DNA of 64,000 bases from Moritella viscosa (GTDB lineage: Bacteria > Pseudomonadota > Gammaproteobacteria > Enterobacterales > Moritellaceae), in the NCBI GenBank assembly GCA_000953735.1, contig LN554852.1:4351846-4415845 (forward strand), in the 5' to 3' direction. The position numbers were made by a program, and so were the translations under genes. The notes under the pieces are model-generated. The model did no database searches, was not told the DNA's origin, and saw only the letters and a program-made list of their open reading frames with translations. This document shows positions 46,895 through 56,698 of this stretch, in pieces (within the stretch, counting starts at the first letter, position 1; each line of letters opens with the position of its first letter).

Positions 46895-46923
46895 TTTATA
46901 TCATATTTAGATAAATAGCACAA
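46895..46923 (-). promoter_or_regulatory. rpsB promoter with GC-rich discriminator
   Basis: On the minus strand, -35 TTGTGC (complement of 46918-46923) and -10 TATAAA (complement of 46895-46900) are spaced by 17 bases. GCGCGC follows the -10, a discriminator typical of ribosomal promoters repressed by ppGpp and DksA. Together with the leader it explains most of the 484-base gap between rpsB and map. The remaining 46924-47164 must hold the map promoter, which I could not place. Confidence 0.7.
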
Positions 46924-47164
46924 ATTTTGTAGCGGTCTTTTTTGCGGTTGTTCCAGTAAATAAATACACCGAATAACCTTTAATATAGCGGCTTACTCGG
47001 ATATTTATCGGCATTAAATTAATTATTTATTTATCACTGAATACCTATAAATAGCAGACGCTTAAATAGAGACCTTAATCCCAAAAAAAATTTAGGCTTC
47101 TTACACTCATTAGCGTTACAATAATAGCCATAAAACAAGAAACCTACATATTAAAGAGTGAAAA

Positions 47165-48004
47165 ATGAGCGTAATCATTAAAACTGAAGATCAAATCGAA
47201 AAAATGCGCGTTGCGGGTCGATTGGCAGCACAAGTACTAGAAATGATAGAACCGTTTGTAGTTGCCGGGGTGACTACTCAGGAGTTAAATGATCGTTGCC
47301 ATGAATTCACTTTAGCAAACGACGCATTATCTGCACCACTGTTCTACCCAAGTTATGATGAAAATGATGACACAGCATTTCCAAAATCGATCTGCACATC
47401 AATTAACAGTGTTGTTTGCCACGGTGTGCCAGATGACCGCCCGTTAGAAGATGGTGACATCATTAACCTTGATATTACCGTCATCAAAGATGGCTTACAC
47501 GGCGATACATCAAAAATGTTTCTCGTGGGTGACGTTTCACCACGTGATAAGCAGCTATGTCGTATTGCACAAGAAGCGTTATACGAAGGTTTGCGTCAAG
47601 TCAAACCGGGTACTCGTTTAAGCCGCATTGGCGAGATCATTGAGAAAAAAATCAAGACGCACAATAAAGCAAATCCAACACGTAAATACTCAATCGTAGA
47701 AGAATACTGTGGTCACGGTATTGGAGAAAAATTCCATGAAGAACCACAAGTATTACATTACAAATCACGTTTCAATGAAAGTAATCAAAATCTAGTGCTT
47801 AAAGAAGGCATGTGCTTCACGATTGAACCTATGATCAACGCGGGTAAAAAACATAATGAAGTTGCCGATGACCATTGGACAGTCTTAACCAAAGACAATA
47901 AAAACTCTGCGCAATGGGAACATACGATTGTTGTAACCAAAGACGGTTGTGAAATTATGACATTACGTGCTGAAGAAACTATTCCGCGTATCTTAAAAAA
48001 CTAA
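47165..48004 (+). CDS. map: methionine aminopeptidase, type I
   Basis: Removes the N-terminal methionine from nascent proteins. The 279 residues (E. coli 264) include VCHGVPDDRPLEDGDIINLDIT with metal-ligand aspartates, HGDTSKMFLVGD, EYCGHGIGEKFHEEPQVLHY and the C-terminal FTIEPMINAG and QWEHTIVVT. It is divergent from rpsB and upstream of glnD, the same arrangement as in E. coli. Confidence 0.96.
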   Translation: MSVIIKTEDQIEKMRVAGRLAAQVLEMIEPFVVAGVTTQELNDRCHEFTLANDALSAPLFYPSYDENDDTAFPKSICTSINSVVCHGVPDDRPLEDGDIINLDITVIKDGLHGDTSKMFLVGDVSPRDKQLCRIAQEALYEGLRQVKPGTRLSRIGEIIEKKIKTHNKANPTRKYSIVEEYCGHGIGEKFHEEPQVLHYKSRFNESNQNLVLKEGMCFTIEPMINAGKKHNEVADDHWTVLTKDNKNSAQWEHTIVVTKDGCEIMTLRAEETIPRILKN

Positions 48005-48035
48005 AATAGATAACGCTAATTTTATATTAGCTAAT

Positions 48036-48062
48036 ATGGGAGCAGTGCCCTGCAGCTCCCAT
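48036..48062 (+). terminator. hairpin after map
   Basis: ATGGGAGC (48036-48043) and GCTCCCAT (48055-48062) are perfect arms around an 11-base loop, 31 bases after the map stop. The following bases are C/T-rich with no T run, so termination may be partial. The glnD ribosome site CAGGAAGG starts just after it. Confidence 0.5.
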
Positions 48063-48091
48063 CTCTCTATCGAACTCCAGGAAGGCGTCGC

Positions 48092-50707
48092 ATGGATCCT
48101 ACTCAATATGTCCCCGCATTACTCTTAGATGAAGAGTTAACACTTAATCATTGTAAATCACACATGCAAGAGTTTCAGGCTTGGCTTGAGCAACGTTTTT
48201 TTGATGGTGATGATATTATTGCGTTAGTATCTTGCCGCGCAGAATACATGGACCAATTACTCAATCGTCTTTGGCAAAAATTTGGGTTGGCAAAACACTC
48301 CGAGCTCGCTCTGGTTGCTGTTGGTGGGTATGGACGTGGTGAATTACACCCTAAATCAGACATTGATTTACTCATTACAACAACCTTGCCATTAACCACA
48401 GAACAAGAACAGGCAATATCAATCTTCATCACTATGTTATGGGATTTACGCTTAGAAGTTGGGCACAGTGTTCGCACCGTTGATGGATGTTTAGAGCAAG
48501 GTTTAAGTGATATTACTATTGCGACCAATTTATTAGAGTCTCGTTTGATAACAGGTTCTGAAGACACTTACGCACAGTTACAAGACATTATTGACCCTGA
48601 AATTTTTTGGCCAAGCCAAGATTTTTTCCAAGCCAAGCATGAAGAACAACTCGCTCGTCATCACCAATTCAAAGGCTCATCTTATAACTTAGAACCAGAT
48701 CTGAAGAGCAGTCCCGGAGGATTACGCGATTTACAGACTATTCTATGGATTACCCGTCGTCACTTTGGTTCAAACAGTTTCTTAGAGTTAACGAATCACG
48801 GTTTTTTAACCAAAGGGGAATACCACGAGCTTGAAGATTGCCAAAATTTCTTATGGCGAGTACGCTTTGCGCTGCACCTAGGTTTAAAACGCTGTGATAA
48901 CCGCCTATTATTCGACAGACAAACCACGGTTGCCGAAGCGCTAGGTTATCGTGGTGAAGGTAATCAAGCTGTCGAAACCATGATGAAACAGTTTTACCAG
49001 ACTATCCGCCGCGTCACCGAGCTAAATGAAATGCTGTTGCAGTTATTTAATCAAGCGATTCTCGGACACGTGGGAATGGATGTGCGTAATATCACCGCAG
49101 ACTTTCGACTGCGTGGTAGTTTAATTGATACCACCAGTACAGACCTATTTACGCGTCGTCCAAGTGCCATTATCGAATTGTTTTATCATATTGCGGATAA
49201 CGAACAGATTACCGGAATTTATGCAGGCACCATACGTGAATTACGTGACGCCAGACGTAAACTAACGACTTGGTTAGAAGATATTCCCGAGTGTCGTGAA
49301 CAGTTAATGCAATTATTTAAACATCCCAATGCTTGTGGTTTAGCTATCACATTAATGCACAAACATGGGGTAATTGCCGCCTATATTCCACAGTGGAGTC
49401 GCATTCTCGGCCAAATGCAGTTTGATTTATTTCATAACTATACTGTGGATGAGCATACCCACCGTTTAGTGAAAATCATTAACTCTTACAAATGGGACAA
49501 GACCAAAGAAACCCATCCATTGTGCTGTGAGATATACCCACGTTTAGAAAAACCCGAATTATTGATCATTGCGGCTATTTTTCATGACATAGGGAAAGGC
49601 CAAAAAGGCAATCACTCTGAAATTGGGGCAATAGACGCACGCGCATTCTGCAAGAAACACGGGATCAATAAGGCCGACCGAAAAATGGTCTCCCGATTGG
49701 TCAAATACCATCTATTAATGTCGGTAACCGCACAACGTCGTGATATTCACGATCCAGAGATCATTACAGAGTTTGCCCGAACCATTGGTGATCAAGAACA
49801 CCTTAATTACCTTTACTGCCTCACTGTTGCCGATATTTGTGCCACCAATGACAGTCTATGGAATAACTGGAAAGGTTCACTGCTACGTGAATTGTATTTC
49901 TTAACTCAACAAGCATTACGCCGAGGTTTAGAAAATCCACTCGATGCAAAATTCAGAATTAGAAATAATAAAGATACTGCGTTGGCCTTCTTGGAAAATA
50001 GCCGTTTTAGCACTGAACAGATCCAAGCATTGTGGACCACATTTCGTTCCGAATATTTTTTACGTAATGATCCAAACCAGATCTGTTGGCATACGACTGG
50101 CATTCTCAATCACGAAGATCCGACTCAACCACTCGTGCTAATCAGTCAAAATAGTACCCGCGGTGGTAATGAAGTGTTTATCTATGCCAAAGATAATAAG
50201 CATTTGTTCGCTTCTGCTGTATCGACATTAGGGAATAAAAACTTAAACATTCATGATGCTAAAATCACCTCAAGTCGTAATGGTTATGTACTCGATAGTT
50301 TCGTGATCTTGGATCAAACCGGTGATACCCTCGCCCCGGATCGGGTTTATGCATTGCAAGCAGCATTAGAGACGGTGTTAAAGACGGGTAACGCGCCTGT
50401 ATTAAGAAAACAGCGTATCCCACGACAAATTAAACAGTTCTCAGTAAAAACCAAAGTGACGTTTTTAGCAACCAAGAAAAAACGTACCTTTGTCGAGATA
50501 ATCACCTTAGATACCCCAGGGCTACTTGCTCGGATAAGTGCTATTTTGAGCTCAGAAAATATTGTCCTGCATAATGCTAAAATTTCAACTATTGGTGAAC
50601 GCGCAGAAGATTTCTTCATTATTTCGGGTAATAACAATCAACCGCTATCCCCGGAACAGCAAGCGGAATTACGCCATAATTTGATTACCGAATTGGCTGA
50701 TAACTAA
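48092..50707 (+). CDS. glnD: bifunctional uridylyltransferase/uridylyl-removing enzyme GlnD
   Basis: Senses glutamine and adds or removes UMP on PII proteins, thereby controlling nitrogen assimilation. The 871 residues (E. coli 890) have a nucleotidyltransferase motif GGYGRGELHPKSDIDLL at 78-94, an HD domain with HDIGKG starting at 498, and two C-terminal ACT domains (EVFIYAKDNKHLFA and FVEIITLDTPGLLARIS). The ATG has a CAGGAAGG site. Confidence 0.97.
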   Translation: MDPTQYVPALLLDEELTLNHCKSHMQEFQAWLEQRFFDGDDIIALVSCRAEYMDQLLNRLWQKFGLAKHSELALVAVGGYGRGELHPKSDIDLLITTTLPLTTEQEQAISIFITMLWDLRLEVGHSVRTVDGCLEQGLSDITIATNLLESRLITGSEDTYAQLQDIIDPEIFWPSQDFFQAKHEEQLARHHQFKGSSYNLEPDLKSSPGGLRDLQTILWITRRHFGSNSFLELTNHGFLTKGEYHELEDCQNFLWRVRFALHLGLKRCDNRLLFDRQTTVAEALGYRGEGNQAVETMMKQFYQTIRRVTELNEMLLQLFNQAILGHVGMDVRNITADFRLRGSLIDTTSTDLFTRRPSAIIELFYHIADNEQITGIYAGTIRELRDARRKLTTWLEDIPECREQLMQLFKHPNACGLAITLMHKHGVIAAYIPQWSRILGQMQFDLFHNYTVDEHTHRLVKIINSYKWDKTKETHPLCCEIYPRLEKPELLIIAAIFHDIGKGQKGNHSEIGAIDARAFCKKHGINKADRKMVSRLVKYHLLMSVTAQRRDIHDPEIITEFARTIGDQEHLNYLYCLTVADICATNDSLWNNWKGSLLRELYFLTQQALRRGLENPLDAKFRIRNNKDTALAFLENSRFSTEQIQALWTTFRSEYFLRNDPNQICWHTTGILNHEDPTQPLVLISQNSTRGGNEVFIYAKDNKHLFASAVSTLGNKNLNIHDAKITSSRNGYVLDSFVILDQTGDTLAPDRVYALQAALETVLKTGNAPVLRKQRIPRQIKQFSVKTKVTFLATKKKRTFVEIITLDTPGLLARISAILSSENIVLHNAKISTIGERAEDFFIISGNNNQPLSPEQQAELRHNLITELADN

Positions 50708-50859
50708 TTGCTCTGAAAATAACAATCACAATAATCTTTGAAACAACAAAGACAAATGTGATAGAACTAACGGTAACATTGTAATAAATAGAAAAAATAC
50801 TCAGATCCGGCGTGGTGTATGCATATCACGCCCTTATTCTAAATGGAGATTTCTCAGCT

Positions 50860-51891
50860 ATGGCCACTTTTTCACTCGCTTTCGGTAGTGCTACTAAAAA
50901 TACTGCTGGTAAAATTATCGAAGCTTTTTTCCCTAACCCTCTGCTAAACCCAAGTGACAAACTGGTTGCCGACATTAGTGAAATAATTAATTACTCAGGT
51001 CAAAATCAAGTAATTGAAGTAACGTCTGTACAAGCAGCACAACTTGCAACGTTATTCACTGCAAATGATGATGTAGCTAATGCTAAATTTTCGACTGCGG
51101 CAGCAAACAGTAAACAGCCTCTAGTAGTCGTGATCCTTGCGACTGATGAAAAACCAGCATCTGTTGCTGAAGGTTATTTAAAGCTACAACTAATTTCACA
51201 CCGCCTAGTTAAGCCACACGGCACGGTACTTGACGGTATCTTTGGTCTATTACATAACATCGCATGGACGAACCAAGGCCCTATCGATTTACCTGAGCTT
51301 CAAGATCGTCAAATTGAAGCACGCCTTGCCGGTGAAGTGTTGACTGTTAGCTGTGTTGATAAATTCCCTAAAATGACGGATTACGTTGTACCAACGGGCG
51401 TACGAATCGCCCACACAGCGCGTGTACGTTTAGGTGCACACGTTGGTGAAGGCACAACTATCATGCACGAAGGTTTTGTTAACTTTAATGCTGGCACAGA
51501 AGGCGTTAGCATGGTTGAAGGTCGTATCTCTGCAGGGGTTATGGTTGGTAACGGTTCTGATATCGGTGGCGGAGCGTCTATCATGGGTACATTAAGTGGC
51601 GGTGGTCAATTAGTTATTTCTATGGGTGAAAATTGCTTACTTGGCGCAAACGCGGGTTTAGGTATCCCACTAGGTAACCGCTGTACAATTGAATCAGGCT
51701 TATACATTACAGCGGGTTCTAAAGTACAAATGCTAGATGCAAGTAACCAAGCTGTTGAAGTAGTTAAAGCACGTGATTTAGCCGGTAAAGATGACTTGTT
51801 ATTCCGTCGTAATTCAATCTCAGGTACGATTGAATGTTTAACTAACAAATCAGCGGTTGAACTAAACGCAGAACTACACTCAAACAACTAA
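50860..51891 (+). CDS. dapD: tetrahydrodipicolinate N-succinyltransferase DapD, long form
   Basis: Transfers succinyl from succinyl-CoA to tetrahydrodipicolinate in lysine and diaminopimelate synthesis. The product is 343 residues, like the Pseudomonas-type DapD (about 344) rather than the E. coli type (274). The second half is a left-handed beta helix: GVRIAHTARVRLGAHVGEG, HEGFVNFNAGTEG and MGTLSGGGQ. The ATG at 50860 follows a GGAG site; an upstream in-frame GTG is less likely. It follows glnD, as in E. coli. Confidence 0.93.
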   Translation: MATFSLAFGSATKNTAGKIIEAFFPNPLLNPSDKLVADISEIINYSGQNQVIEVTSVQAAQLATLFTANDDVANAKFSTAAANSKQPLVVVILATDEKPASVAEGYLKLQLISHRLVKPHGTVLDGIFGLLHNIAWTNQGPIDLPELQDRQIEARLAGEVLTVSCVDKFPKMTDYVVPTGVRIAHTARVRLGAHVGEGTTIMHEGFVNFNAGTEGVSMVEGRISAGVMVGNGSDIGGGASIMGTLSGGGQLVISMGENCLLGANAGLGIPLGNRCTIESGLYITAGSKVQMLDASNQAVEVVKARDLAGKDDLLFRRNSISGTIECLTNKSAVELNAELHSNN

Positions 51892-51901
51892 TAGCTGATT
51901 T

Positions 51902-51926
51902 ACCCGGCATTAGCCGGGTTTTATTT
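51902..51926 (+). terminator. terminator after dapD
   Basis: Arms ACCCGGC and GCCGGGT with a four-base loop (51902-51919), followed by TTTATTT. It lies ten bases after the dapD stop and just before the convergent chemoreceptor gene ends. Confidence 0.88.
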
Positions 51927-51939
51927 GAACGAATCAATC

Positions 51940-53829
51940 TCATGCTTCCACGATAAATGTGGATACTCTGCCGTTCAATTCACTCGCCTGATTATTAAGC
52001 TGTTGTGATTGCAACAGGTTTTGGTTAGCGCCCAACACAAGAATATCTGTCACATCTTTAATTGACACGATATTCTGTGATATTTCCCCAGTAACTTGAG
52101 TTTGCTCTTCAGCAGCGGTTGCAATCTGGGTAGCCATATCACTAATCAACACAACAGACTGATTAATTTCTTCTAATGCATTAGCTGCCTGATCGGCATC
52201 TTCTACAGAACAAATCGCCAATTTCGAGCTACTATCCATAAGACCAACCGCTTTGGCAGTCGTTAATTGTAAAGTTTCAATCGTTGCTTTAATTTCCTCT
52301 GTAGATGAATGTGTTCGCTGTGATAGAACCCGAACTTCATCCGCCACAACAGCAAAACCACGCCCCTGTTCACCAGCTCTAGCCGCTTCAATTGCCGCAT
52401 TCAATGCCAATAGATTAGTTTGTTGTGCGATACCCTGAATTGTAGCAAGTATGGTTGATATTTCCTGCGCATGCTGATTTAAATCACCAATCACTTTAGA
52501 CGCACCAGAAACTTCACTGGCTAAATTATTGATCGAATTTTTTGAGTTTAGTACTAGCTGACGACCTTCGTTGGTGCTGCCTGTAGAATCTTGTGCCGCC
52601 CTTGCAGTCTGTTCCGCATGCGAAGCAATTTCTAGCGTAGCAGAGGCCATTTCAGTCACCGCAGTTGCCACCATATCAATCTCTTGCTGCTGGTGATTAA
52701 GTTCTTTCACCGATTGGTTTGCTTGTCGTTCGCTCTCTATGGATTCAGTTGTCAACGTTTCCGATTGAGTACGAATATGTTGAATTAATTGCTGCTGGCT
52801 ACTCACAAACAAATTAAAGCTATTGGCTAAATTTCCCACTTCATCGTTAGCCTGGACTTCAATGCGCTGAGTCAGATCGCCCCCACCTTCTGCAATCAAA
52901 GCTAGCGCATCTGATACTCTAAGTAGAGGTTGAAATAAGATATTACACAAGAAATTGAATAAAAAAGTGCAAATAACAACAACAAGTATTGTTGCGATAA
53001 CTTGATTCCAAATCGCAGAATAAAGTGGCGCTACCGATGAATTGTAATCAACGACTATAATAATGAACAGGTCACTATTTGTAATTGGCGCGGCATAAAC
53101 AATATTTTCTTTGCCATTCACTATGATTTTTTCAACATGGGGGGCACGTATAATCTGTTGGATAGCAGCGAAATCTAGACCTAATGAGGATATTTTTTTA
53201 TTTAATAAACTGATGTCCTGATGGGCAAAAATGGCACCTTGATTATTACTAATAAGCATATACCCATCGCCAGGTAATACAACTTGCTCCATGTTTTGTA
53301 AAATATCATTAATTTCAACATCAGCCCCGATAACGACTGACTGACCTTGTAGTTGCTGTAAATACCCTAAAGAGACAACATTTGCTCCAGTTGCCGCCGC
53401 AACTGTTGGATTATCCATAAACACTTTTGAAGGCGTCGCTTTGGCGTTAATGTACCAACCCCATTTTCTCGGGTCATCATTACCTGTCGGCAGCGTAACA
53501 CCGTTTGCGTTCTTTTGGCTACCATCGGGAAACGCTGCGAATACATTGTCAAACCCACCTGACACTGCCATTTGTTGTAAATGTTTCTCAAGCGATTCCG
53601 GTGCTATATCATTAGATAATGAGCTTAAAATTGTCCCCTTAGATTCAATCCAGTCAGCTACATATTGATTATATGATGTAAAAGATCCTTTCAATCGCTC
53701 TTCTATTTCGACATCTAAACGTTGCATCGAGGACCAAAAAGAAACAGCAGCAACCAGTATGCCTCCTAATATGATCGCAAGACTTGCTGATAATGCTAAT
53801 TTGTTTTTTAGTGACATATACTTAAACAT
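51940..53829 (-). CDS. methyl-accepting chemotaxis protein with periplasmic dCache-like sensor
   Basis: A 629-residue membrane chemoreceptor. An N-terminal membrane helix (about 10-32) is followed by a periplasmic region of roughly 240 residues resembling a dCache domain (GWYINAKATPSK, VVSLGYLQQLQGQSVVIGADV). A second helix (about 275-300), a HAMP domain and a long coiled-coil signalling region follow. The tip GIAQQTNLLALNAAIEAARAGEQGRGFAVVADEVR (around 460-495) binds CheA and CheW. The ligand cannot be told from sequence. It is a single gene, convergent with dapD; ptsG lies upstream behind terminators. Confidence 0.92.
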   Translation of the reverse strand: MFKYMSLKNKLALSASLAIILGGILVAAVSFWSSMQRLDVEIEERLKGSFTSYNQYVADWIESKGTILSSLSNDIAPESLEKHLQQMAVSGGFDNVFAAFPDGSQKNANGVTLPTGNDDPRKWGWYINAKATPSKVFMDNPTVAAATGANVVSLGYLQQLQGQSVVIGADVEINDILQNMEQVVLPGDGYMLISNNQGAIFAHQDISLLNKKISSLGLDFAAIQQIIRAPHVEKIIVNGKENIVYAAPITNSDLFIIIVVDYNSSVAPLYSAIWNQVIATILVVVICTFLFNFLCNILFQPLLRVSDALALIAEGGGDLTQRIEVQANDEVGNLANSFNLFVSSQQQLIQHIRTQSETLTTESIESERQANQSVKELNHQQQEIDMVATAVTEMASATLEIASHAEQTARAAQDSTGSTNEGRQLVLNSKNSINNLASEVSGASKVIGDLNQHAQEISTILATIQGIAQQTNLLALNAAIEAARAGEQGRGFAVVADEVRVLSQRTHSSTEEIKATIETLQLTTAKAVGLMDSSSKLAICSVEDADQAANALEEINQSVVLISDMATQIATAAEEQTQVTGEISQNIVSIKDVTDILVLGANQNLLQSQQLNNQASELNGRVSTFIVEA

Positions 53830-53944
53830 AAAATACCTCTGAATAGATCGCAGATTATGCCCAATTAATTCTCAGTACGGGTTATTTATGTAACGTTCCA
53901 GAATGATGAAATATGGGTTATCAGCGCTATACTTAAATTCGAGT

Positions 53945-54003
53945 AAAAAAAATGGCATCGTTAAAATGCCATTCTTGCTTTAAGCAGCCTGAAACAGGCT
54001 GCC
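53945..54003 (-). terminator. tandem terminator hairpins after ptsG
   Basis: Reading on the minus strand from the ptsG stop, a first hairpin (GCAGCCTG and CAGGCTGC, 54002-53984, three-base loop) is followed by a second (AATGGCAT and ATGCCATT, 53973-53951) that ends in a run of T complementary to 53945-53952. The second is a classical rho-independent terminator. Confidence 0.88.
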
Positions 54004-54018
54004 TGTCTATTTATTCAG

Positions 54019-55479
54019 TTATAGCGTGTTGATATAGTCTTCCATATCTGTACGTAGATTATCAGACTTAGTACCGAAGATAGCTTGGATACCTGAGCCT
54101 ACAACAACGACAGCACGAGCACCTAACGCTTTCAGTTTATCTTGATCAACGTCATCAATAGAATTAACGCTAATACGTAAACGAGTGATACATGCATCTA
54201 AGTTAGTGATGTTGTCTTTACCACCGAATGCCGCAACTAATTCAGCCGCCATTGCATCCGTAGATACTGGCGCAGCAGCTGCTTCTTCAGTTTCATCTTC
54301 ACGACCTGGTGTTTTAAGATCTAACATCTTAATCACTACGCGGAATACAGTGTAGTAAATCGCAGCGTAAACAAGACCAACAACAGGTAACCACCAGCCA
54401 TTTGTTGATTGACTGAATAACACAGTGAAATCAATGAAACCGTGTGAGAAAGTCGTGCCATGTTTAATGCCAAGTAAAATCATTACAACGAAAGCAGAAC
54501 CCGCTAATAAAGCATGGATAACATACAGTACAGGTGCAACGAATAGGAATGCGAACTCAATTGGTTCTGTGATACCAGTTAAGAATGAAGTCAGTGCAGC
54601 GGATGCCATGATACCCATTACTTTAGCTCGGTTTTCAGGCTTCGCTGAGTGAGCAATCGCGATTGCTGCAGCAGGTAGACCAAACATTTTAAACATATAA
54701 CCACCAGCCATGTTACCGGCAGTTGGGTCACCAGCTACATAACGTGAGATTTCACCCGTAAACCACTCGCCATTAGCGGCTGTACAAAGTGTTTCTGTCG
54801 CAGCTGCGATAGCAGTTCCATCAACCGATTTACAGTATGTGCCAGCTTCAAAGAAGAAAGGTACATTCCAAATATGGTGTAAACCAAATGGAATTAAAGC
54901 ACGTTCAACAACGCCGTAAATACCAAATGCCATAGCTGGGTTTTGGTAAGCAGCCCAATCAGAGAATGCAGAGATTGCCCCGCCAACTGGAGGCCAAACA
55001 ACCGACAGGATTAGACCTAGAACGATAGCAGCAAAACCCGTAATGATTGGTACAGCACGTTTACCCGCGAAGAAACCTAAATATTCAGGTAATCGAATTG
55101 TGTAGAAGCGGTTAAATACCCAACCAGCTAAACCACCGACAAGAATACCACCAAGTACACCAGTATCGATGCTTTCAACACCCATCACGCCAGCCATAAC
55201 ACCTAGCGTTGCAGTCATAATACCGTAACCAACGATTGCGGCTAAACCAGCTACACCATCATTTTTAGTAAAACCAAGTGCAACACCAATCGCAAAGAGT
55301 AATGCCATTTGGCCGAATACAGAACCACCAGCTTGTTCCATGATGCTAGATAATACGTCTGGCATCCAGCTAAACTTAGCAGCACCAACACCTAATAAAA
55401 TACCTGCGACCGGTAATACCGATACAGGTAACATTAATGACTTACCTACTTTCTGTAGATTTGCAAACGCGTTACTCAT
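54019..55479 (-). CDS. ptsG: glucose PTS permease EIICB (PtsG)
   Basis: Glucose-specific enzyme IICB that imports and phosphorylates glucose using phosphate from EIIA. The 486 residues (E. coli 477) start [21 protein letters not shown] as in E. coli. About ten membrane spans carry [15 protein letters not shown] [11 protein letters not shown] and [11 protein letters not shown]. The C-terminal EIIB domain holds the phospho-cysteine C430 in [10 protein letters not shown]. An insert near 216-232, with two cysteines, is absent from E. coli. The gene stands alone, with a TTAGGAG site and a 437-base upstream region. Confidence 0.93.
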   Translation of the reverse strand: MSNAFANLQKVGKSLMLPVSVLPVAGILLGVGAAKFSWMPDVLSSIMEQAGGSVFGQMALLFAIGVALGFTKNDGVAGLAAIVGYGIMTATLGVMAGVMGVESIDTGVLGGILVGGLAGWVFNRFYTIRLPEYLGFFAGKRAVPIITGFAAIVLGLILSVVWPPVGGAISAFSDWAAYQNPAMAFGIYGVVERALIPFGLHHIWNVPFFFEAGTYCKSVDGTAIAAATETLCTAANGEWFTGEISRYVAGDPTAGNMAGGYMFKMFGLPAAAIAIAHSAKPENRAKVMGIMASAALTSFLTGITEPIEFAFLFVAPVLYVIHALLAGSAFVVMILLGIKHGTTFSHGFIDFTVLFSQSTNGWWLPVVGLVYAAIYYTVFRVVIKMLDLKTPGREDETEEAAAAPVSTDAMAAELVAAFGGKDNITNLDACITRLRISVNSIDDVDQDKLKALGARAVVVVGSGIQAIFGTKSDNLRTDMEDYINTL

Positions 55480-55916
55480 CTCTCACTCCTAAGTGAACAA
55501 ACTAAATAGTACTGCAACAGTTAACTGATACAGTTTGAATTTGTTGAGGATGCATGGTTAGCCTCCTTTGTTGCGTTAACTATAGCTTGCCAAAAACAAT
55601 AGTCATAACAATTACCGGATCGGCTGTTTAGATTTGAATAGCCACTCACAATGGTACAAAACGGTACAATTGAGCGTACTTTTTAATGACTGCGTCAGTA
55701 CATAAGCAACCAAGATGATTACATAGACGATTTTTGCTTTAGGAAATGCGTTACAAAGCTGATATTTAGCCTATAACGCAGGAAAAGTATGGGTATTGGC
55801 ATATTAGTGAAAATTAATAAAATAAAAAACAACCGATAATAATATCAGCTTTACAGACAAACTTACGTAACAAAGTGTAACCTAAGTTTGTCTGTACGTT
55901 AACAATCGAAAAAGCG
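55480..55916. promoter_or_regulatory. ptsG upstream region
   Basis: A 437-base gap with no convincing gene, running from the ptsG start to the end of truC. On the minus strand a candidate ptsG promoter has -35 TTATGA (complement of 55603-55608) and -10 TATAGT (complement of 55579-55584), with an 18-base spacer. This leaves a leader of about 95 bases that includes an AAGGAGG-like run at 55561-55568. TCACA at 55646-55650 is only half a CRP site. The far end carries the long inverted repeat listed separately. No Mlc operator could be identified by eye. Confidence 0.5.
55853..55897. repeat. 14-base perfect inverted repeat downstream of truC
   Basis: TACAGACAAACTTA (55853-55866) and TAAGTTTGTCTGTA (55884-55897) are perfect arms with a 17-base loop that contains GTAAC twice. 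It is 19 bases past the truC stop. No T run follows on either strand, so a standard terminator is not supported. It could be a factor-binding palindrome or an mRNA-protecting structure. Confidence 0.75.
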
Positions 55917-56672
55917 CTATTTTGCTGCCGCTTGCGGTAAATAATCACCTTCTTGTGCTGGCCAACCAAATTGCTCGAATAACCCTAATACTTCGTCACC
56001 AACAGCGGCTTCAATATGCACTGGTTTCGCTGTTACCGGATGGGTAAAAGATAATGATTTTGCAATAAGTAACAGGCGTGATAATTCAAAGTGTTCGCGA
56101 TAAAACACATTATGACGGCCATCGCCATGACTTGTATCGCCTACAATAGGGTGGAATAGATGCTTCATGTGACGACGTAATTGGTGTTTACGGCCTGTTT
56201 GTGGTTCAAGTTCCATTAAACAATAGCGACTCGTCGGGTGGTTTTTACTTACCGCATACGGAATTTCCACCTGATGCAAAGGTTTATAATGCGTTACCGC
56301 CTCTTGTGCTTCTTTATCTTGCGTTGCTTGTTTATCCGCAATCTTATCGAGTTCTACTTTCAGGGCATAATCTAATGTCCCCGCTTCATTAATCCAACCA
56401 CGCACCACAGCAAGATAACGTTTAGTTAACGCATGAGCCTGAAATATCTCGCTCATCAGTCTTGCTACTTCGCTTGATAATGCAAATAACAATACACCTG
56501 ATGTGGGTCTATCTAAACGATGTACAGTATAAACATGCTGACCAATCTGATCTCGTACCATTTGCATGGCAAACTGAGTTTCATGACTGTCTAACCAACT
56601 GCGATGGACTAACAAACCTGCAGGCTTATCAATCGCGACCAAGTATTCATCTTGATATAAAATATCTAACAT
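55917..56672 (-). CDS. truC: tRNA pseudouridine(65) synthase TruC
   Basis: Makes pseudouridine at position 65 of certain tRNAs. The 251-residue RluA-family product (E. coli 260) starts MLDILYQDEYLVAIDKPAGLLVHRS, has the catalytic motif HRLDRPTSGVLLFAL near residue 51, and GRKHQLRRHMKHLFHPIVGD near the C terminus. It follows yqcC by 26 bases on the same strand, as in E. coli. Confidence 0.93.
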   Translation of the reverse strand: MLDILYQDEYLVAIDKPAGLLVHRSWLDSHETQFAMQMVRDQIGQHVYTVHRLDRPTSGVLLFALSSEVARLMSEIFQAHALTKRYLAVVRGWINEAGTLDYALKVELDKIADKQATQDKEAQEAVTHYKPLHQVEIPYAVSKNHPTSRYCLMELEPQTGRKHQLRRHMKHLFHPIVGDTSHGDGRHNVFYREHFELSRLLLIAKSLSFTHPVTAKPVHIEAAVGDEVLGLFEQFGWPAQEGDYLPQAAAK

Positions 56673-56698
56673 TATGCTTATTACCTAACTAGCTTTAT

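Noticed and set aside
46681-46923. N-terminal extension of rpsB
   Set aside because: The extension lies upstream of the well-conserved ATG, reads through the leader motif and has no homology with S2.
55635-55655. CRP site upstream of ptsG
   Set aside because: Only one half-site (TCACA) fits; the other half has two of five matches.
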